Origin: DASUSH01 sp050996575
Lineage (GTDB): Bacteria; Actinomycetota; Thermoleophilia; Solirubrobacterales; 70-9
Direction: 5' to 3'
DNA: 20,356 nt
Assembly: GCA_050996575.1 (NCBI GenBank)
Contig: JBPCRS010000223.1
Span: forward strand, 1 to 20,356
This document shows, in pieces, positions 1 to 7,760 of this stretch. Each line of letters starts with the position of its first letter. The stretch's first letter is position 1. Under the pieces are notes generated by a model that searched no databases, was not told the DNA's origin, and saw only the letters and a list, made by a program, of their open reading frames with translations. The position numbers and the translations under genes are program-made.

Positions 1-5
1 GGGGG

Positions 6-431
6 GTGGAGGAGAGGAGAGGGATCGCAGGGATCGTCGGGACCGTGCTCGTGCTCGCGATCGTCGTCGTCGTCGTCGTGATCCAGACTGGGAACGGTGG
101 CGAGGAGGCGCTCGAGCGCCCGCGGGCCTCCGCCGTGGTTCCCGCGGACGTCGAGGTGGCCGTACTCAACGGCACCCCGGTCCCCGACCTCGCCGCCCGC
201 GTCGGCGAAGACGTCGAGGCAAACGACTTCACCCTCTGCCGCGTCACCAACTCCGAGTCGCCGTTCGAGAAAACGGTCGTGATGTACGAGCCGGGCTCCG
301 AGGATGAGGGTCAGGCAGTGGGGAAGGCGCTCGGCCTCGCACGCGTCCTGCCGATGGCCCCGGACGTGCGCGCACTCGCCGAGGGCGCGCCGGTCGTCGT
401 CATCGCCGGCGAGGACCGCGCACAACAGTGA
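6..431 (+). CDS. LytR C-terminal domain (LytR_C) membrane-anchored protein, 141 aa
   Basis: A GTG start is followed almost at once by a strongly hydrophobic helix (about residues 8-27, mostly V/I/L) and then an extracytoplasmic domain. The strand VEVAVLNGT (residues 49-57) is the hallmark opening of the LytR_C domain (PF13399), which is often fused to, or encoded beside, LytR-CpsA-Psr proteins that attach glycans to the wall. No LCP catalytic domain is present. The gene ends in a GTGA overlap with the next gene, so the two are translationally coupled. The frame is open to the window edge, so the true start could lie upstream and the gene may be partial. A role in wall or polysaccharide attachment is inferred from the domain and the downstream cluster. 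Confidence 0.72.
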   Translation: MEERRGIAGIVGTVLVLAIVVVVVVIQTGNGGEEALERPRASAVVPADVEVAVLNGTPVPDLAARVGEDVEANDFTLCRVTNSESPFEKTVVMYEPGSEDEGQAVGKALGLARVLPMAPDVRALAEGAPVVVIAGEDRAQQ

Positions 432-859
432 GCGCCCCGCGCTTGAGCGCCCGAGGGCGCCTTCTCGCGCCGGCCCTCTTCGCCCTGATCGTCGTCGCCG
501 CGGTCGCGATCCTCGCGCTCTCGCAGAGCGTTCGCGGGCGGCTCGTCGTCGACCAGGTCGAGTTGACGAACGAGTTCAGGCCTCCGCAGGAGGCGACGAT
601 CGTCTTCCGGCTGACCGAGGACGAGAGCGACGCGACGATCGAGGTGATCGACGCGAACGGCGAGGTGGTCGACACCCTGCTCGAAGGCGAGCCGCTCGGC
701 GACTACGAGATCCACCGCTTGCGCTGGGACGGCAGCGGTGCGGCGCCACCCGCCGGCTACCGGGTCCGCCTCGATCTCGCCTCGCTGGGTCGCGTGGTGA
801 TCCTGCCCGAGGAGATCGATATGACGAAGCCGAGCGCGGGCGGCGAGCGCGATCGCTGA
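428..859 (+). CDS. FlgD-Ig-like domain protein with N-terminal membrane anchor, 143 aa
   Basis: The GTG start overlaps the stop of the upstream gene. Residues 12-32 form one transmembrane helix. The rest reads as a beta-sandwich: the stretch around residues 95-120 (YEIHRLRWDG, then an APPAGYRVRL-type strand) matches the FlgD Ig-like pattern in which WDG precedes a P-x-G-x-Y/Y-x-V strand. No flagellar genes are visible, so this is probably an exported adhesion or scaffold domain tied to the polysaccharide cluster and not a flagellar hook protein. Its last codons overlap sequence that looks like the N-terminus of the next gene in another frame. The domain call is moderately sure; the function is unknown. 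Confidence 0.65.
   Translation: MSAPRLSARGRLLAPALFALIVVAAVAILALSQSVRGRLVVDQVELTNEFRPPQEATIVFRLTEDESDATIEVIDANGEVVDTLLEGEPLGDYEIHRLRWDGSGAAPPAGYRVRLDLASLGRVVILPEEIDMTKPSAGGERDR
809..826 (+). promoter_or_regulatory. Strong Shine-Dalgarno (GAGGAG) before an internal ATG at 821
   Basis: GAGGAG at 809-814 sits 6 nt before ATG 821, which is in frame with the FlgD-like gene and reaches its stop after 12 codons. The placement suggests that ribosomes are loaded here to enter the polymerase gene, but the polymerase frame is +1 relative to this ATG. See the finding on the polymerase start. Confidence 0.35.
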
Positions 860-947
860 CATCGGCCTCTGGGCACTTGCCGGACTCGCCTCGCTCGCCG
901 CCGCCGCGGCGCTGCTCTCGCCCGACCCGCGGCTGCGCGTAGCGGCG

Positions 948-2372
948 ATGACCCTCGCCCTGCTGCTCGCGCCAGCGCTCGTCCTCAATGACCGCTGGGA
1001 CGACGAGCGCCTGCGCGAACTGCGTGACAGCCCGGTGCTGATCGCCGCCGGTCTGCTCGGCGCGGCCGTCTTCCTCTCCGCGATCGCGGCGCTGATCGTC
1101 CGCCGCCCGGAATCGCTCGCCCTGTTCGCGATCGCGGCGCTGCCCTTCCGCGTGCCGATCGAGGCCGGGGGCGACAGCGCCAACTTGTTGCTGCCGCTCT
1201 ACGCGGTGATCGCCGCCGGGGTTGCGGCTGAGGTTTGGAAGATGTTGACACGCCCGAGCGGGAAACGACCGGCGCCCAGCGACTCGAAAGCCCTGCGCTA
1301 TTTGCCCTGGGCGCTCGCCGCGTACGTGGTCCTCTACGCGCTCCAGGGCATCCACTCCGCCGACTTCTCGAAGGCGGTCGAGAACCTCGGCTTCTTCCTC
1401 GTCCCGTTCGCCGTGCTCGCCGCGCTGCTCGCCCGGATCGAGTGGCGACCACGACTTCTCGGGTTCGCCCTCGCGATCCTCGTCGCCGAGGCGGCGCTGT
1501 TCGCGCTGATCGGCTTTGCCGAGTACGGCCTGCGCGAGCTGCTCTGGAACCCGACGATCATCGAGGCGAACGAGGTTCACTCGTACTTCCGCGTCAACTC
1601 GCTGTTCTGGGACCCGAACATCCTCGGTCGCTACCTGATGGTGACGATCGTCGCCGTCCTCGCGCTGATGCTCTGGGAGCGGCGGCCGGAGCGGGCGCTG
1701 AGGGCCGGGGCGATCGCGCTGCTGCTGCTCGCCGGGCTGACGGTCACTTTCTCGCAGTCGAGCCTCGCCGGCCTACTCACCGGGCTCGCGGTTCTCGCCG
1801 GCCTGCGCTGGAGCGCGCGCTGGACGGCAGCGGTCTGCCTCGGCGTGATCGCCGCTGTGATCGCCGCGGTCTTGCTCAGCGGCGGGGTCGACCTCTCCGA
1901 GAAGGCGCTCGAGAACGAGAGCTCCGGCCGCGCCGGCCTCGTCCGTGGTGGCGTCGAGCTCGCCGGGGACGCACCGATCGCGGGTCACGGAACCGGGTCG
2001 TTCGAGGTCACCTACGGCGAGCGCTTCGTCTCCGGCGGCGAGGACAAGGCGATCGTCTCGCACACCGAGCCGGTCACCGTGCTCGCCGAGCAGGGCGCGA
2101 TCGGCTTCATCGTCTACGTCGCGACCGTCGTCCTCGCGCTCGTCGCGCTGACCGTCGGGATCCGCCGCTACGCGCCCGGGATGCGTGGCGGCGGCGGTGC
2201 ACTGCTCGATGGCGGAGCCACGACCAACGCCGCCACCGCTCGCGCCGCCCTGCTCGCCGCCCTCGCCGCGATGATCGTCCACAGCCTCTCTTACGCCGCC
2301 TTCTTCACCGACCCGATCACCTGGATGCTGCTCGCGATCGGCCTCGCCCTCGCGGCGGGCGATCGGCGCTGA
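948..2372 (+). CDS. O-antigen polymerase/ligase-like membrane protein (Wzy/WaaL superfamily)
   Basis: From the first usable ATG this is a 474-residue, multi-helix membrane protein with roughly ten or more hydrophobic segments. The extracytoplasmic loop carries NSLFWDPNILGRYL, a helix with TVTFSQSSLAGLL, and later a GHGTGSF...SHTEP...LAEQGAIGF arrangement, which is the typical Wzy_C (PF04932) G-x-G-x-x-F/H-N/T signature. Such proteins polymerise lipid-linked repeat units or ligate glycans outside the membrane. The frame stays open upstream to about 825 and encodes another convincing hydrophobic helix (roughly 858-925) but has no ATG/GTG/TTG there, so the real start may be non-canonical (ATC at 852 or 861) or obscured by a sequence error. 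The stop lies 2 bases before the flippase start. Confidence 0.82.
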   Translation: MTLALLLAPALVLNDRWDDERLRELRDSPVLIAAGLLGAAVFLSAIAALIVRRPESLALFAIAALPFRVPIEAGGDSANLLLPLYAVIAAGVAAEVWKMLTRPSGKRPAPSDSKALRYLPWALAAYVVLYALQGIHSADFSKAVENLGFFLVPFAVLAALLARIEWRPRLLGFALAILVAEAALFALIGFAEYGLRELLWNPTIIEANEVHSYFRVNSLFWDPNILGRYLMVTIVAVLALMLWERRPERALRAGAIALLLLAGLTVTFSQSSLAGLLTGLAVLAGLRWSARWTAAVCLGVIAAVIAAVLLSGGVDLSEKALENESSGRAGLVRGGVELAGDAPIAGHGTGSFEVTYGERFVSGGEDKAIVSHTEPVTVLAEQGAIGFIVYVATVVLALVALTVGIRRYAPGMRGGGGALLDGGATTNAATARAALLAALAAMIVHSLSYAAFFTDPITWMLLAIGLALAAGDRR

Positions 2373-2374
2373 CG

Positions 2375-3901
2375 ATGTTCGAGTACCTGCGCCGTTTGGC
2401 CACGACGGGCGCCGCCTACACCGCCTCGAGCATCCTCTCGAAGCTGTTCGCGGTCGCCCTGCTGCCGATCTACACGCGGCATCTGACCCCGGCCGACTAC
2501 GGCACCGCCGAGGTGATGATCGTCGGCGTGATCGCGGTCTCGATCGTGATCCGCCTCGGAGTGATCGAGGCGTTGATGCGCTTCTACTACCTCGTCGGCG
2601 AGGAGCGAGACGAGGTCGTCAGGACCGGCTTCGCCTCGCTTTTCTGGACGACGACGGCGGGCGCGCTGATCGCGCTGCCGTTCGCCGAGCCGATCTCCGA
2701 GGCCCTGCTCGATTCCGCTCAGCCCGACCTGGTCAGGATCGCGATCGCCGGGCTTTGGATCTTCACCCTCTACGAGTACCTCGTCGCGCTCTTTCGCCTC
2801 GACGAGCGGGCGAAGGCTTACTTCGCGTTCACGATGGCGAACGTCCTGCTCGCGATCCCGCTGACCGTCTGGCTCGTTGTGATCGAGGACGAGGGAGCGT
2901 TCGGGCTGCTGCTCGGCACCTATGGCGCCGGGGTCCCGTTCCTCGCCTACCTCGCCTTCGACCAGCGCCACCGTCTCTCGTTCTTGGTCGACACCGCGCT
3001 TCTTCGGCGGATGTTCGGCTTCGGCCTGCCGACGATGCCGGCCGAGCTCTCGCTCTACTCGCTGCAGTTCATCGACCGGATCATCATCGTCCGCCTCGCC
3101 GGGCTCGCCGAGGCCGGCCTCTACGCGCTCGCGATCCGCTTCGCCCAGGGGGTCAACGTGCTCGTCCGCGGCTTCCAGCTCGCCTGGCCCCCGCTCGCCT
3201 ACTCGGTCACCGACGACGACGAGGCGAAACGGGTCTACGCGCTGATCGTCAGTTGGTTCCTCGCCGTCTGCGCCTTCATGGTGGTCGGCTTCTGGCTGCT
3301 CGCCCGCTGGATCGTCCGCTTCCTCGCCGCGCCCGAGTTCTTCGAGTCCTATGAGGCGATCGGCTTGCTCGCGACCGGCGCGGCGATGTACGCGCTCTAC
3401 CTCGTTCTCGTCGTCATCCTCGGCCGCACCGGCCGCACCGGATTCAACCTGCCGGCGACCGCGGTCGCGACGATCGCCAACATCGGCCTCAACCTCGCCC
3501 TCGTTCCCTCACTCGGGATCGTCGGCGCCGGCATCGCGCTCGTTGCCTCATACGTGATCGTCCTCCTGCTCATGTTCGGCTTCACCCAGCGTCTCTTCCC
3601 GGTGCCGTACGAGTGGGTCAGGCTGGCGCTCGCCTTCGGCGTCGCCGTCGGCCTTGTCGTCGCAGGCGAGCTGCTGCTGCCGACCGATGGTTTCGTCGGC
3701 CTCGCCTCGCGGACGGCGCTATGGCTCTCCTATCCGTTGATCCTCCACTTCGCCGGGTTCCTCTCCGACCCCGAGCGCGAGCGCCTGCGCGAGCTGCGGG
3801 CAAGGGCGCTCGAGCTCCTCGCCCAGCGCGGTGGCGGCGACGAGCGCCCCGGCATGGAGGTGATCGAGGCCGAGCGTCGCGACGAGGACGCTCGGCCCTA
3901 G
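2375..3901 (+). CDS. Wzx/MVF-type polysaccharide flippase, 508 aa
   Basis: The start ATG lies 2 bases after the polymerase stop; the much longer open frame upstream is only a frame shadow of that gene. The protein is a multi-spanning membrane protein of usual family length. It opens with the typical RLATTGAAYTASSILSKLFAVALLPIYTRHLTPADYGTAEV pattern in pieces: LLPIYTRHLTPADYG at about residues 29-43 is the hallmark of polysaccharide biosynthesis/MATE-like exporters (PF01943/PF13440). A charged, probably cytoplasmic C-terminal tail rich in R and E follows the last helix. It should flip undecaprenyl-linked repeat units to the outer face for the neighbouring polymerase. The gene is convergent with the next GT2 gene, with a 19-bp gap. 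Confidence 0.88.
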   Translation: MFEYLRRLATTGAAYTASSILSKLFAVALLPIYTRHLTPADYGTAEVMIVGVIAVSIVIRLGVIEALMRFYYLVGEERDEVVRTGFASLFWTTTAGALIALPFAEPISEALLDSAQPDLVRIAIAGLWIFTLYEYLVALFRLDERAKAYFAFTMANVLLAIPLTVWLVVIEDEGAFGLLLGTYGAGVPFLAYLAFDQRHRLSFLVDTALLRRMFGFGLPTMPAELSLYSLQFIDRIIIVRLAGLAEAGLYALAIRFAQGVNVLVRGFQLAWPPLAYSVTDDDEAKRVYALIVSWFLAVCAFMVVGFWLLARWIVRFLAAPEFFESYEAIGLLATGAAMYALYLVLVVILGRTGRTGFNLPATAVATIANIGLNLALVPSLGIVGAGIALVASYVIVLLLMFGFTQRLFPVPYEWVRLALAFGVAVGLVVAGELLLPTDGFVGLASRTALWLSYPLILHFAGFLSDPERERLRELRARALELLAQRGGGDERPGMEVIEAERRDEDARP

Positions 3902-3920
3902 AAACGCTTTGGGGATTCGT

Positions 3921-4868
3921 TCAATGCTGGAGCCGGTTGTGCTCTTCCCCGGCCTCACGCAACCCTTCTCCGCGGCCGGGGAGAAAAGCCTGTCGCGCAT
4001 GCAATCCATACCAGCCCGGATCGTGGCTCGGCAGGACGAATGCCACGGCGGCGCGCAGCAGGTATGGGAACGCCGCGAGCGGCCGCGCGATCGGCGCCAG
4101 CCAGGGGTGGTGCTTGCGCAGATAGCGGTCACGGCCGCGATGGAACTCGACAACCCTCCGCGATCCCGCCGAGCGGTCGGTGGCGAGCTGCTCGTGGTGG
4201 ATCGCGCGCGCCGCCGGCACGTAGAGAATCGTCCAGCCGGCGTCGTGTAGCCGTTTCTCGAAGTCGGTCTCGTCGGAGTAGACGAAGAACGCCGGGTCGA
4301 GGTAGCCGACCGCTTGCGCCGCCTCGCGACGGACGAGCATCGCCGAGGACTGGACCCAGCCGACCTCGCGGACCCTCTCGCCGCGACTCTCGACCGTGAC
4401 CAGCCGGTGCATGAAGAACGCCCCGGCGAGCACGGTTGCCGGCCCGGGCAGTCGCCAGGCGCACGGCTGCGGCTCGCCGTCGGCGGTGAGCAGTTGGGCG
4501 CCGGCGACGGCCGCTCGCGGCTCGGCCTCGAGCGCGGCGACGAGCGCGGCGGTCGCGCCAGGCCGCAGCTCGGAGTCCTCGTTGAGCAGCAGGCAGAGCG
4601 GGGCCGAGGCCTCGGCGAGCAGGCAGCTGTCGTTCTCGGCCTTGCCGAGGCGCTCGGCCGATTCGATCAGCCGAACCGGCTCGGCTTCGCCCGCGCCGGC
4701 GAGCCATGCGCGGACGGCGTCGGCCGATCCGTCGTCGGACGCGTTGTCGAGGACGAGCACCTCGCGCTCGAGTTCGGCCGGGTGGGTGGCCTGGATCGCC
4801 TCGAGGCAACGGAGCAGGTGCGCGCGCCCGTTGGTGTTGACGACGCAGTAGGAGATCGCGGCGGCCAT
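3921..4868 (-). CDS. GT2 family glycosyltransferase (WbbL/rhamnosyltransferase-like), 315 aa
   Basis: A GT-A fold is evident. The N-terminal strand ISYCVVNTNG is followed by DNASDDGS (residues 41-48), which contacts the nucleotide sugar. NEDSE (96-100) stands at the DXD metal site. GWVQSSAMLVRREA (170-183) and YSDETDFEKRL (197-207) form the acceptor/catalytic-base region typical of WbbL-like rhamnosyltransferases. A C-terminal amphipathic stretch may touch the membrane. The specific sugar cannot be read from sequence. This is the only minus-strand gene in the polysaccharide cluster. It lies between the flippase and GT4 genes and has its own start-proximal -10 box. Confidence 0.85.
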   Translation of the reverse strand: MAAAISYCVVNTNGRAHLLRCLEAIQATHPAELEREVLVLDNASDDGSADAVRAWLAGAGEAEPVRLIESAERLGKAENDSCLLAEASAPLCLLLNEDSELRPGATAALVAALEAEPRAAVAGAQLLTADGEPQPCAWRLPGPATVLAGAFFMHRLVTVESRGERVREVGWVQSSAMLVRREAAQAVGYLDPAFFVYSDETDFEKRLHDAGWTILYVPAARAIHHEQLATDRSAGSRRVVEFHRGRDRYLRKHHPWLAPIARPLAAFPYLLRAAVAFVLPSHDPGWYGLHARQAFLPGRGEGLREAGEEHNRLQH

Positions 4869-4875
4869 CTAGTTC

Positions 4876-4883
4876 ACGATAAT
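4876..4883. promoter_or_regulatory. Overlapping divergent -10 boxes for the GT2 and GT4 genes
   Basis: The two genes are separated by only 23 bp (4869-4891). On the minus strand TATCGT (4876-4881) ends 7 nt before the GT2 ATG. On the plus strand GATAAT (4878-4883) ends 8 nt before the GT4 ATG. These distances put each transcription start at or within a few bases of the start codon, as in leaderless actinobacterial promoters (TANNNT). No convincing -35 was found for either. The overlap suggests that the two promoters exclude one another. Confidence 0.5.
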
Positions 4884-4891
4884 CGCGCCCG

Positions 4892-5995
4892 ATGCGTGTA
4901 CAAGTCCTCGACCCCTCGGCGTTCACACCGCCCTATGACCACGCGCTCTGCGCGGCGCTCGCCCGAGCCGGCGCCGACGTCGAGCTGATCACCAGTCGAT
5001 TCCTCTACGGCCCGGTGCCGAGCGGCGATGGCTACCGGGTCTCCGAGAGCTTCTACCGACGCACGGCGGCGCGTGGGCTCGAGGCACGCGGTCGGCGAGC
5101 GCTGAAGCTCGCCGAGCACATCCCCGACATGTTCCGAGTGCGATCGAAGCTGACCGACGCCGACATCGTCCACTGGCAATGGGTGACCGTGCCCGGCCTC
5201 GACGCGATGCTGATGCCGCCGAAGCGACCGCGCGCCTACACGGTCCACTATCCGCTGCCGAGCTCGCGGGCCGGGATCGCTCGCGAACGAGCGCTGGTCA
5301 AGAGGATGGATGCGGTGATCATCCACAGCGAGGGTGGTGCGCGCGCCCTACGCGAGGAGATCGGGATCGATCCGGGCCGCGTCCACGTCGTCCCCCACGG
5401 CACGCTCGACTACCTGACGCGGATGCCGGAGGAGCGGCCGCTGCCGGCAGAGCTGGCCGAGGTCTATGGCCCCGTCGTCCTCTGCTTCGGGCTGATCCGT
5501 CCTTACAAGGGAGTCGATGTCCTGCTCGAGGCCTTTCGCGACCTCGAATGCGCCGAGCTCTGGATCGTCGGCATGGCGAGGATGCCGATCGAGCCGCTGC
5601 GCGAGCTGGCGGAGCGGTGCGGAGCGACGGTGCGCTTCGTCCCCCGCTTCGTCACCGACCCCGAGATCCCGGCTTTCTTCCGACGCGCCGACGTGGTTGC
5701 GCTGCCTTACCGCGCGATCGAGCAGTCGGGCGTCCTCTACACGGCGCTCGCCTTCGGCAACGCGATCGTCGCCTCCGACGTTGGCGGGTTCTCCGACGTC
5801 GGCGCCGCGGGTGGCGCCCGACTCGTCCCACCCGGCGACCCGGCCGTGCTTCGCACCGTGCTCGATGAGCTGCTCGCCGACCCCTCGGCGCGCCAGGCGC
5901 TCGCCGCTCAGGCCGCGGCTCTCGCCGGCACCGAGTACTCCTGGGACTCGATCGCCGAGCGGACGCTCGAGATCTACCGCGAAATATGCGCGTAG
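4892..5995 (+). CDS. GT4 family (GT-B fold) glycosyltransferase, 367 aa
   Basis: A GT-B glycosyltransferase of normal length. The N-domain includes VHWQWVTVPG and a VVPHG motif (167-171). The C-domain begins with VVLCFGLIRPYKGVDVLLEAF (195-215, the conserved GxxxxxKGxD-type donor loop) and ends with ALPYRAIEQSGVLYTALAFG...VASDVGG (270-299). In the usual E-X7-E motif the first Glu is E277, but the second position is Ala. This occurs in some GT4 subfamilies and may not abolish activity. It probably adds a sugar to the lipid-linked repeat unit on the cytoplasmic side. The start has no Shine-Dalgarno sequence and a -10-like GATAAT 8 nt upstream. Confidence 0.86.
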   Translation: MRVQVLDPSAFTPPYDHALCAALARAGADVELITSRFLYGPVPSGDGYRVSESFYRRTAARGLEARGRRALKLAEHIPDMFRVRSKLTDADIVHWQWVTVPGLDAMLMPPKRPRAYTVHYPLPSSRAGIARERALVKRMDAVIIHSEGGARALREEIGIDPGRVHVVPHGTLDYLTRMPEERPLPAELAEVYGPVVLCFGLIRPYKGVDVLLEAFRDLECAELWIVGMARMPIEPLRELAERCGATVRFVPRFVTDPEIPAFFRRADVVALPYRAIEQSGVLYTALAFGNAIVASDVGGFSDVGAAGGARLVPPGDPAVLRTVLDELLADPSARQALAAQAAALAGTEYSWDSIAERTLEIYREICA

Positions 5996-6004
5996 CCGCG
6001 CATA
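5985..6004. repeat. Perfect 8-bp inverted repeat around the GT4 stop codon
   Basis: Arms TATGCGCG (5985-5992) and CGCGCATA (5997-6004) are perfectly complementary around a 4-nt loop that contains the GT4 stop TAG. The right arm overlaps a -10-like CATACT (6001-6006) located 10 nt before the next gene's ATG. It could act as an RNA hairpin at the gene junction or as a regulator-binding palindrome. No T-run follows, so it is not a classical terminator. Confidence 0.6.
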
Positions 6005-6016
6005 CTTGTCGCGCCA

Positions 6017-7147
6017 ATGCGCTTGCTCAAGCTCGCATTCTGGGGCTCGCTCGCCCTGCTCGCCCACACTCACGTCGGCTACCCGATCGTGCTCTGGGCG
6101 CTGCGCCGAGAAGTGGGCGAAGGCATGCCGGCGCCGTCGACCGCCGCCGAGCCACCCCGCGTCTCCCTGGTCATCGCCGCCCACGACGAGGCTGACGTGA
6201 TCGAGCGCCGGGTCGCGAACGCGCTCGCAGCGGACTACCCGCGCGAGCGGCTCGAGGTTGTCGTCGCCTCTGACGGCTCCTCGGATCACACGGTCGAGTT
6301 GGCGCGTACCGCCGGCGCCGATCTCGTCCTCGAGCTCCCGCGCGCCGGCAAGATCGCGACGCAGAACGCAGCGGTCGCGCAGGCGAGCGGAGAGATCCTC
6401 GTCTTCTCCGATGCCAACGCCTACTGGGAACCCGACGCGATCGCAAGGCTGGCGGCGCGCTTTGACGACCCCGAGGTCGGCTATGTCTGCGGCCAGGTCC
6501 GCTTCCTCGACGCCGAGGGCTCGAACCAGGAGGGCGCCTACTGGCGTTTCGAGATGAAGGTGCGTGAGCTCGAGTCAGGTCTCGCCGGAGTGACCGCGGG
6601 CAACGGAGCGATCTACGCGGTCCGCCGCGAGGCTTACATCCCGCTCGGACCATCGCGAAGCCACGACCTCTCGTTCCCATTCGAGCTGACCAAGCGCGGA
6701 TGGCGCTGCCTCTACGAGGCTCGTGCCGTCGCCGAGGAGAAGCTCGTCCCGACGCTCGAGGGCGAGTTCGCGCGCAAACGGCGGATGATGCGCGGCCTCT
6801 GGGACATCGTCGTCGGCGACGGGATGATCTCGCCGCGCGGCTACTCGCCGGCCTACGCCTTCGAGATCGCCTCGCACCGGCTGCTCCGCTACGCCTCGCC
6901 GGCACTGCACCTTCTCGCCCTCGTCGCCAACCTCGGCCTGCTCGGCCGCGGGCGGGTCTACCGGCTGGCGCTGGCGGCCCAGCTCTCGCTGCTCGCAGGC
7001 GCCCTTGCCGCGGAGGCGATCCCGGTCCGCCCGACGCAGACCTGCCGCTACTACGTCCTCGTCACCGCCTCGATCGCCGCCGGCGGCTGGGACCGCGCGC
7101 GGCAGGGGCCGCCGGCAGCCTGGGAGAAATCCGAGGGAACGAGGTGA
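6017..7147 (+). CDS. Membrane-associated GT2 family glycosyltransferase, 376 aa
   Basis: An N-terminal helix (about 5-28, ending in HVGYPIVLW) precedes a GT-A domain opening VSLVIAAHDEADVI. DGSSD (86-90) and SDAN (131-134) occupy the nucleotide-sugar/DXD positions, TAGNGAIYAVRREAY (193-207) the acceptor region, and SHDLSFPFEL (215-224) the catalytic-base position, where family members usually have ED or DD. RKRRMMRG (253-260) stands where a QxxRW-like motif is found in processive relatives. Two or more C-terminal helices follow (about 290-345). The architecture resembles membrane GT2 enzymes such as BcsA/IcaA relatives or ExoO-like transferases. The product is unknown. Confidence 0.84.
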   Translation: MRLLKLAFWGSLALLAHTHVGYPIVLWALRREVGEGMPAPSTAAEPPRVSLVIAAHDEADVIERRVANALAADYPRERLEVVVASDGSSDHTVELARTAGADLVLELPRAGKIATQNAAVAQASGEILVFSDANAYWEPDAIARLAARFDDPEVGYVCGQVRFLDAEGSNQEGAYWRFEMKVRELESGLAGVTAGNGAIYAVRREAYIPLGPSRSHDLSFPFELTKRGWRCLYEARAVAEEKLVPTLEGEFARKRRMMRGLWDIVVGDGMISPRGYSPAYAFEIASHRLLRYASPALHLLALVANLGLLGRGRVYRLALAAQLSLLAGALAAEAIPVRPTQTCRYYVLVTASIAAGGWDRARQGPPAAWEKSEGTR

Positions 7148-7760
7148 GTGAATGAGCCGCCGCACCGACGTCGCCCTCGCCGCGCTCGCCCTGGTCGTCG
7201 CGTCGCCGCTACTGGCGCTGATTGCGGTCGTCGTCCGGCTGACCTCACCGGGCCCGGTCCTCTATCGCCAGACACGGGTCCGGAAAGGCGGCGCCGAGTT
7301 CGAGCTCCGCAAGTTCCGGACGATGCGGCCCGGTTCCGACCCGGTCGGGATCGGCACCGCGGTCGGCGAGTCCGACCCGCGCGTCACCGCGGTCGGCCGC
7401 CTGCTGCGCCGGACTTCTCTCGACGAGCTGCCGAACCTGTTCGACTTCCTCCGAGGTGAGATGGCGATCGTCGGGCCGAGGCCGACGATCCCGGCCCAAG
7501 TCGAGCTCTACACACCGCACCAGCTTCGCCGGCGCGAGGTCAAGCCCGGCCTGACCGGCTGGGCGCAGGTCTCGGGCCACGTCTCGGTCCCCTGGGAGGA
7601 GCGGATCGAGCTCGACGTCTTCTACGTCGAGCACCGCTCGCCGGCGTTCGACCGGCGGATCATCGCCCGCACCGTCCGGTTGGTCCTGGGCGGCGGCCTC
7701 ACCTCCGAGCCACCGTCATCTAGGGTGCCGCGCGAATGGGAGAGCCCGCCACCGGAGTGA
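7141..7760 (+). CDS. Phosphoglycosyl transferase (bacterial sugar transferase, PglC/WcaJ C-terminal type), 202 aa
   Basis: The coding sequence proper starts at ATG 7152; the coordinate here includes its Shine-Dalgarno GAGGTGAG (7141-7148). This is a short monotopic PGT: a re-entrant hydrophobic helix (7-30) with SPGP (32-35), YRQTRVRKGG, KFRTM (54-58), the catalytic D91-E92 dyad in TSLDELPNL, GEMAIVGPRP (102-111) and KPGLTGWAQVSG (131-142). It transfers a sugar-1-phosphate from a UDP-sugar to undecaprenyl phosphate, the first step of repeat-unit assembly. The residue after the SG motif is His where Arg is usual. It follows the GT2 gene by 4 bp and its 3' end overlaps the GNAT gene by 25 bp. 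Confidence 0.9.
7721..7726 (+). promoter_or_regulatory. Candidate -10 box (TAGGGT) for the GNAT gene
   Basis: TAGGGT lies inside the end of the sugar transferase gene, 9 nt before the GNAT ATG at 7736, which lacks a Shine-Dalgarno sequence. The same hexamer recurs before the transporter start at 14009. No -35 was recognised. Confidence 0.35.

Noticed and set aside
1235..2374. Long open frame that reads continuously into the flippase gene
   Set aside because: It is the +1/+2 shadow of the polymerase gene (Arg/Ala/Pro-rich, no domain); the flippase clearly begins at 2375.
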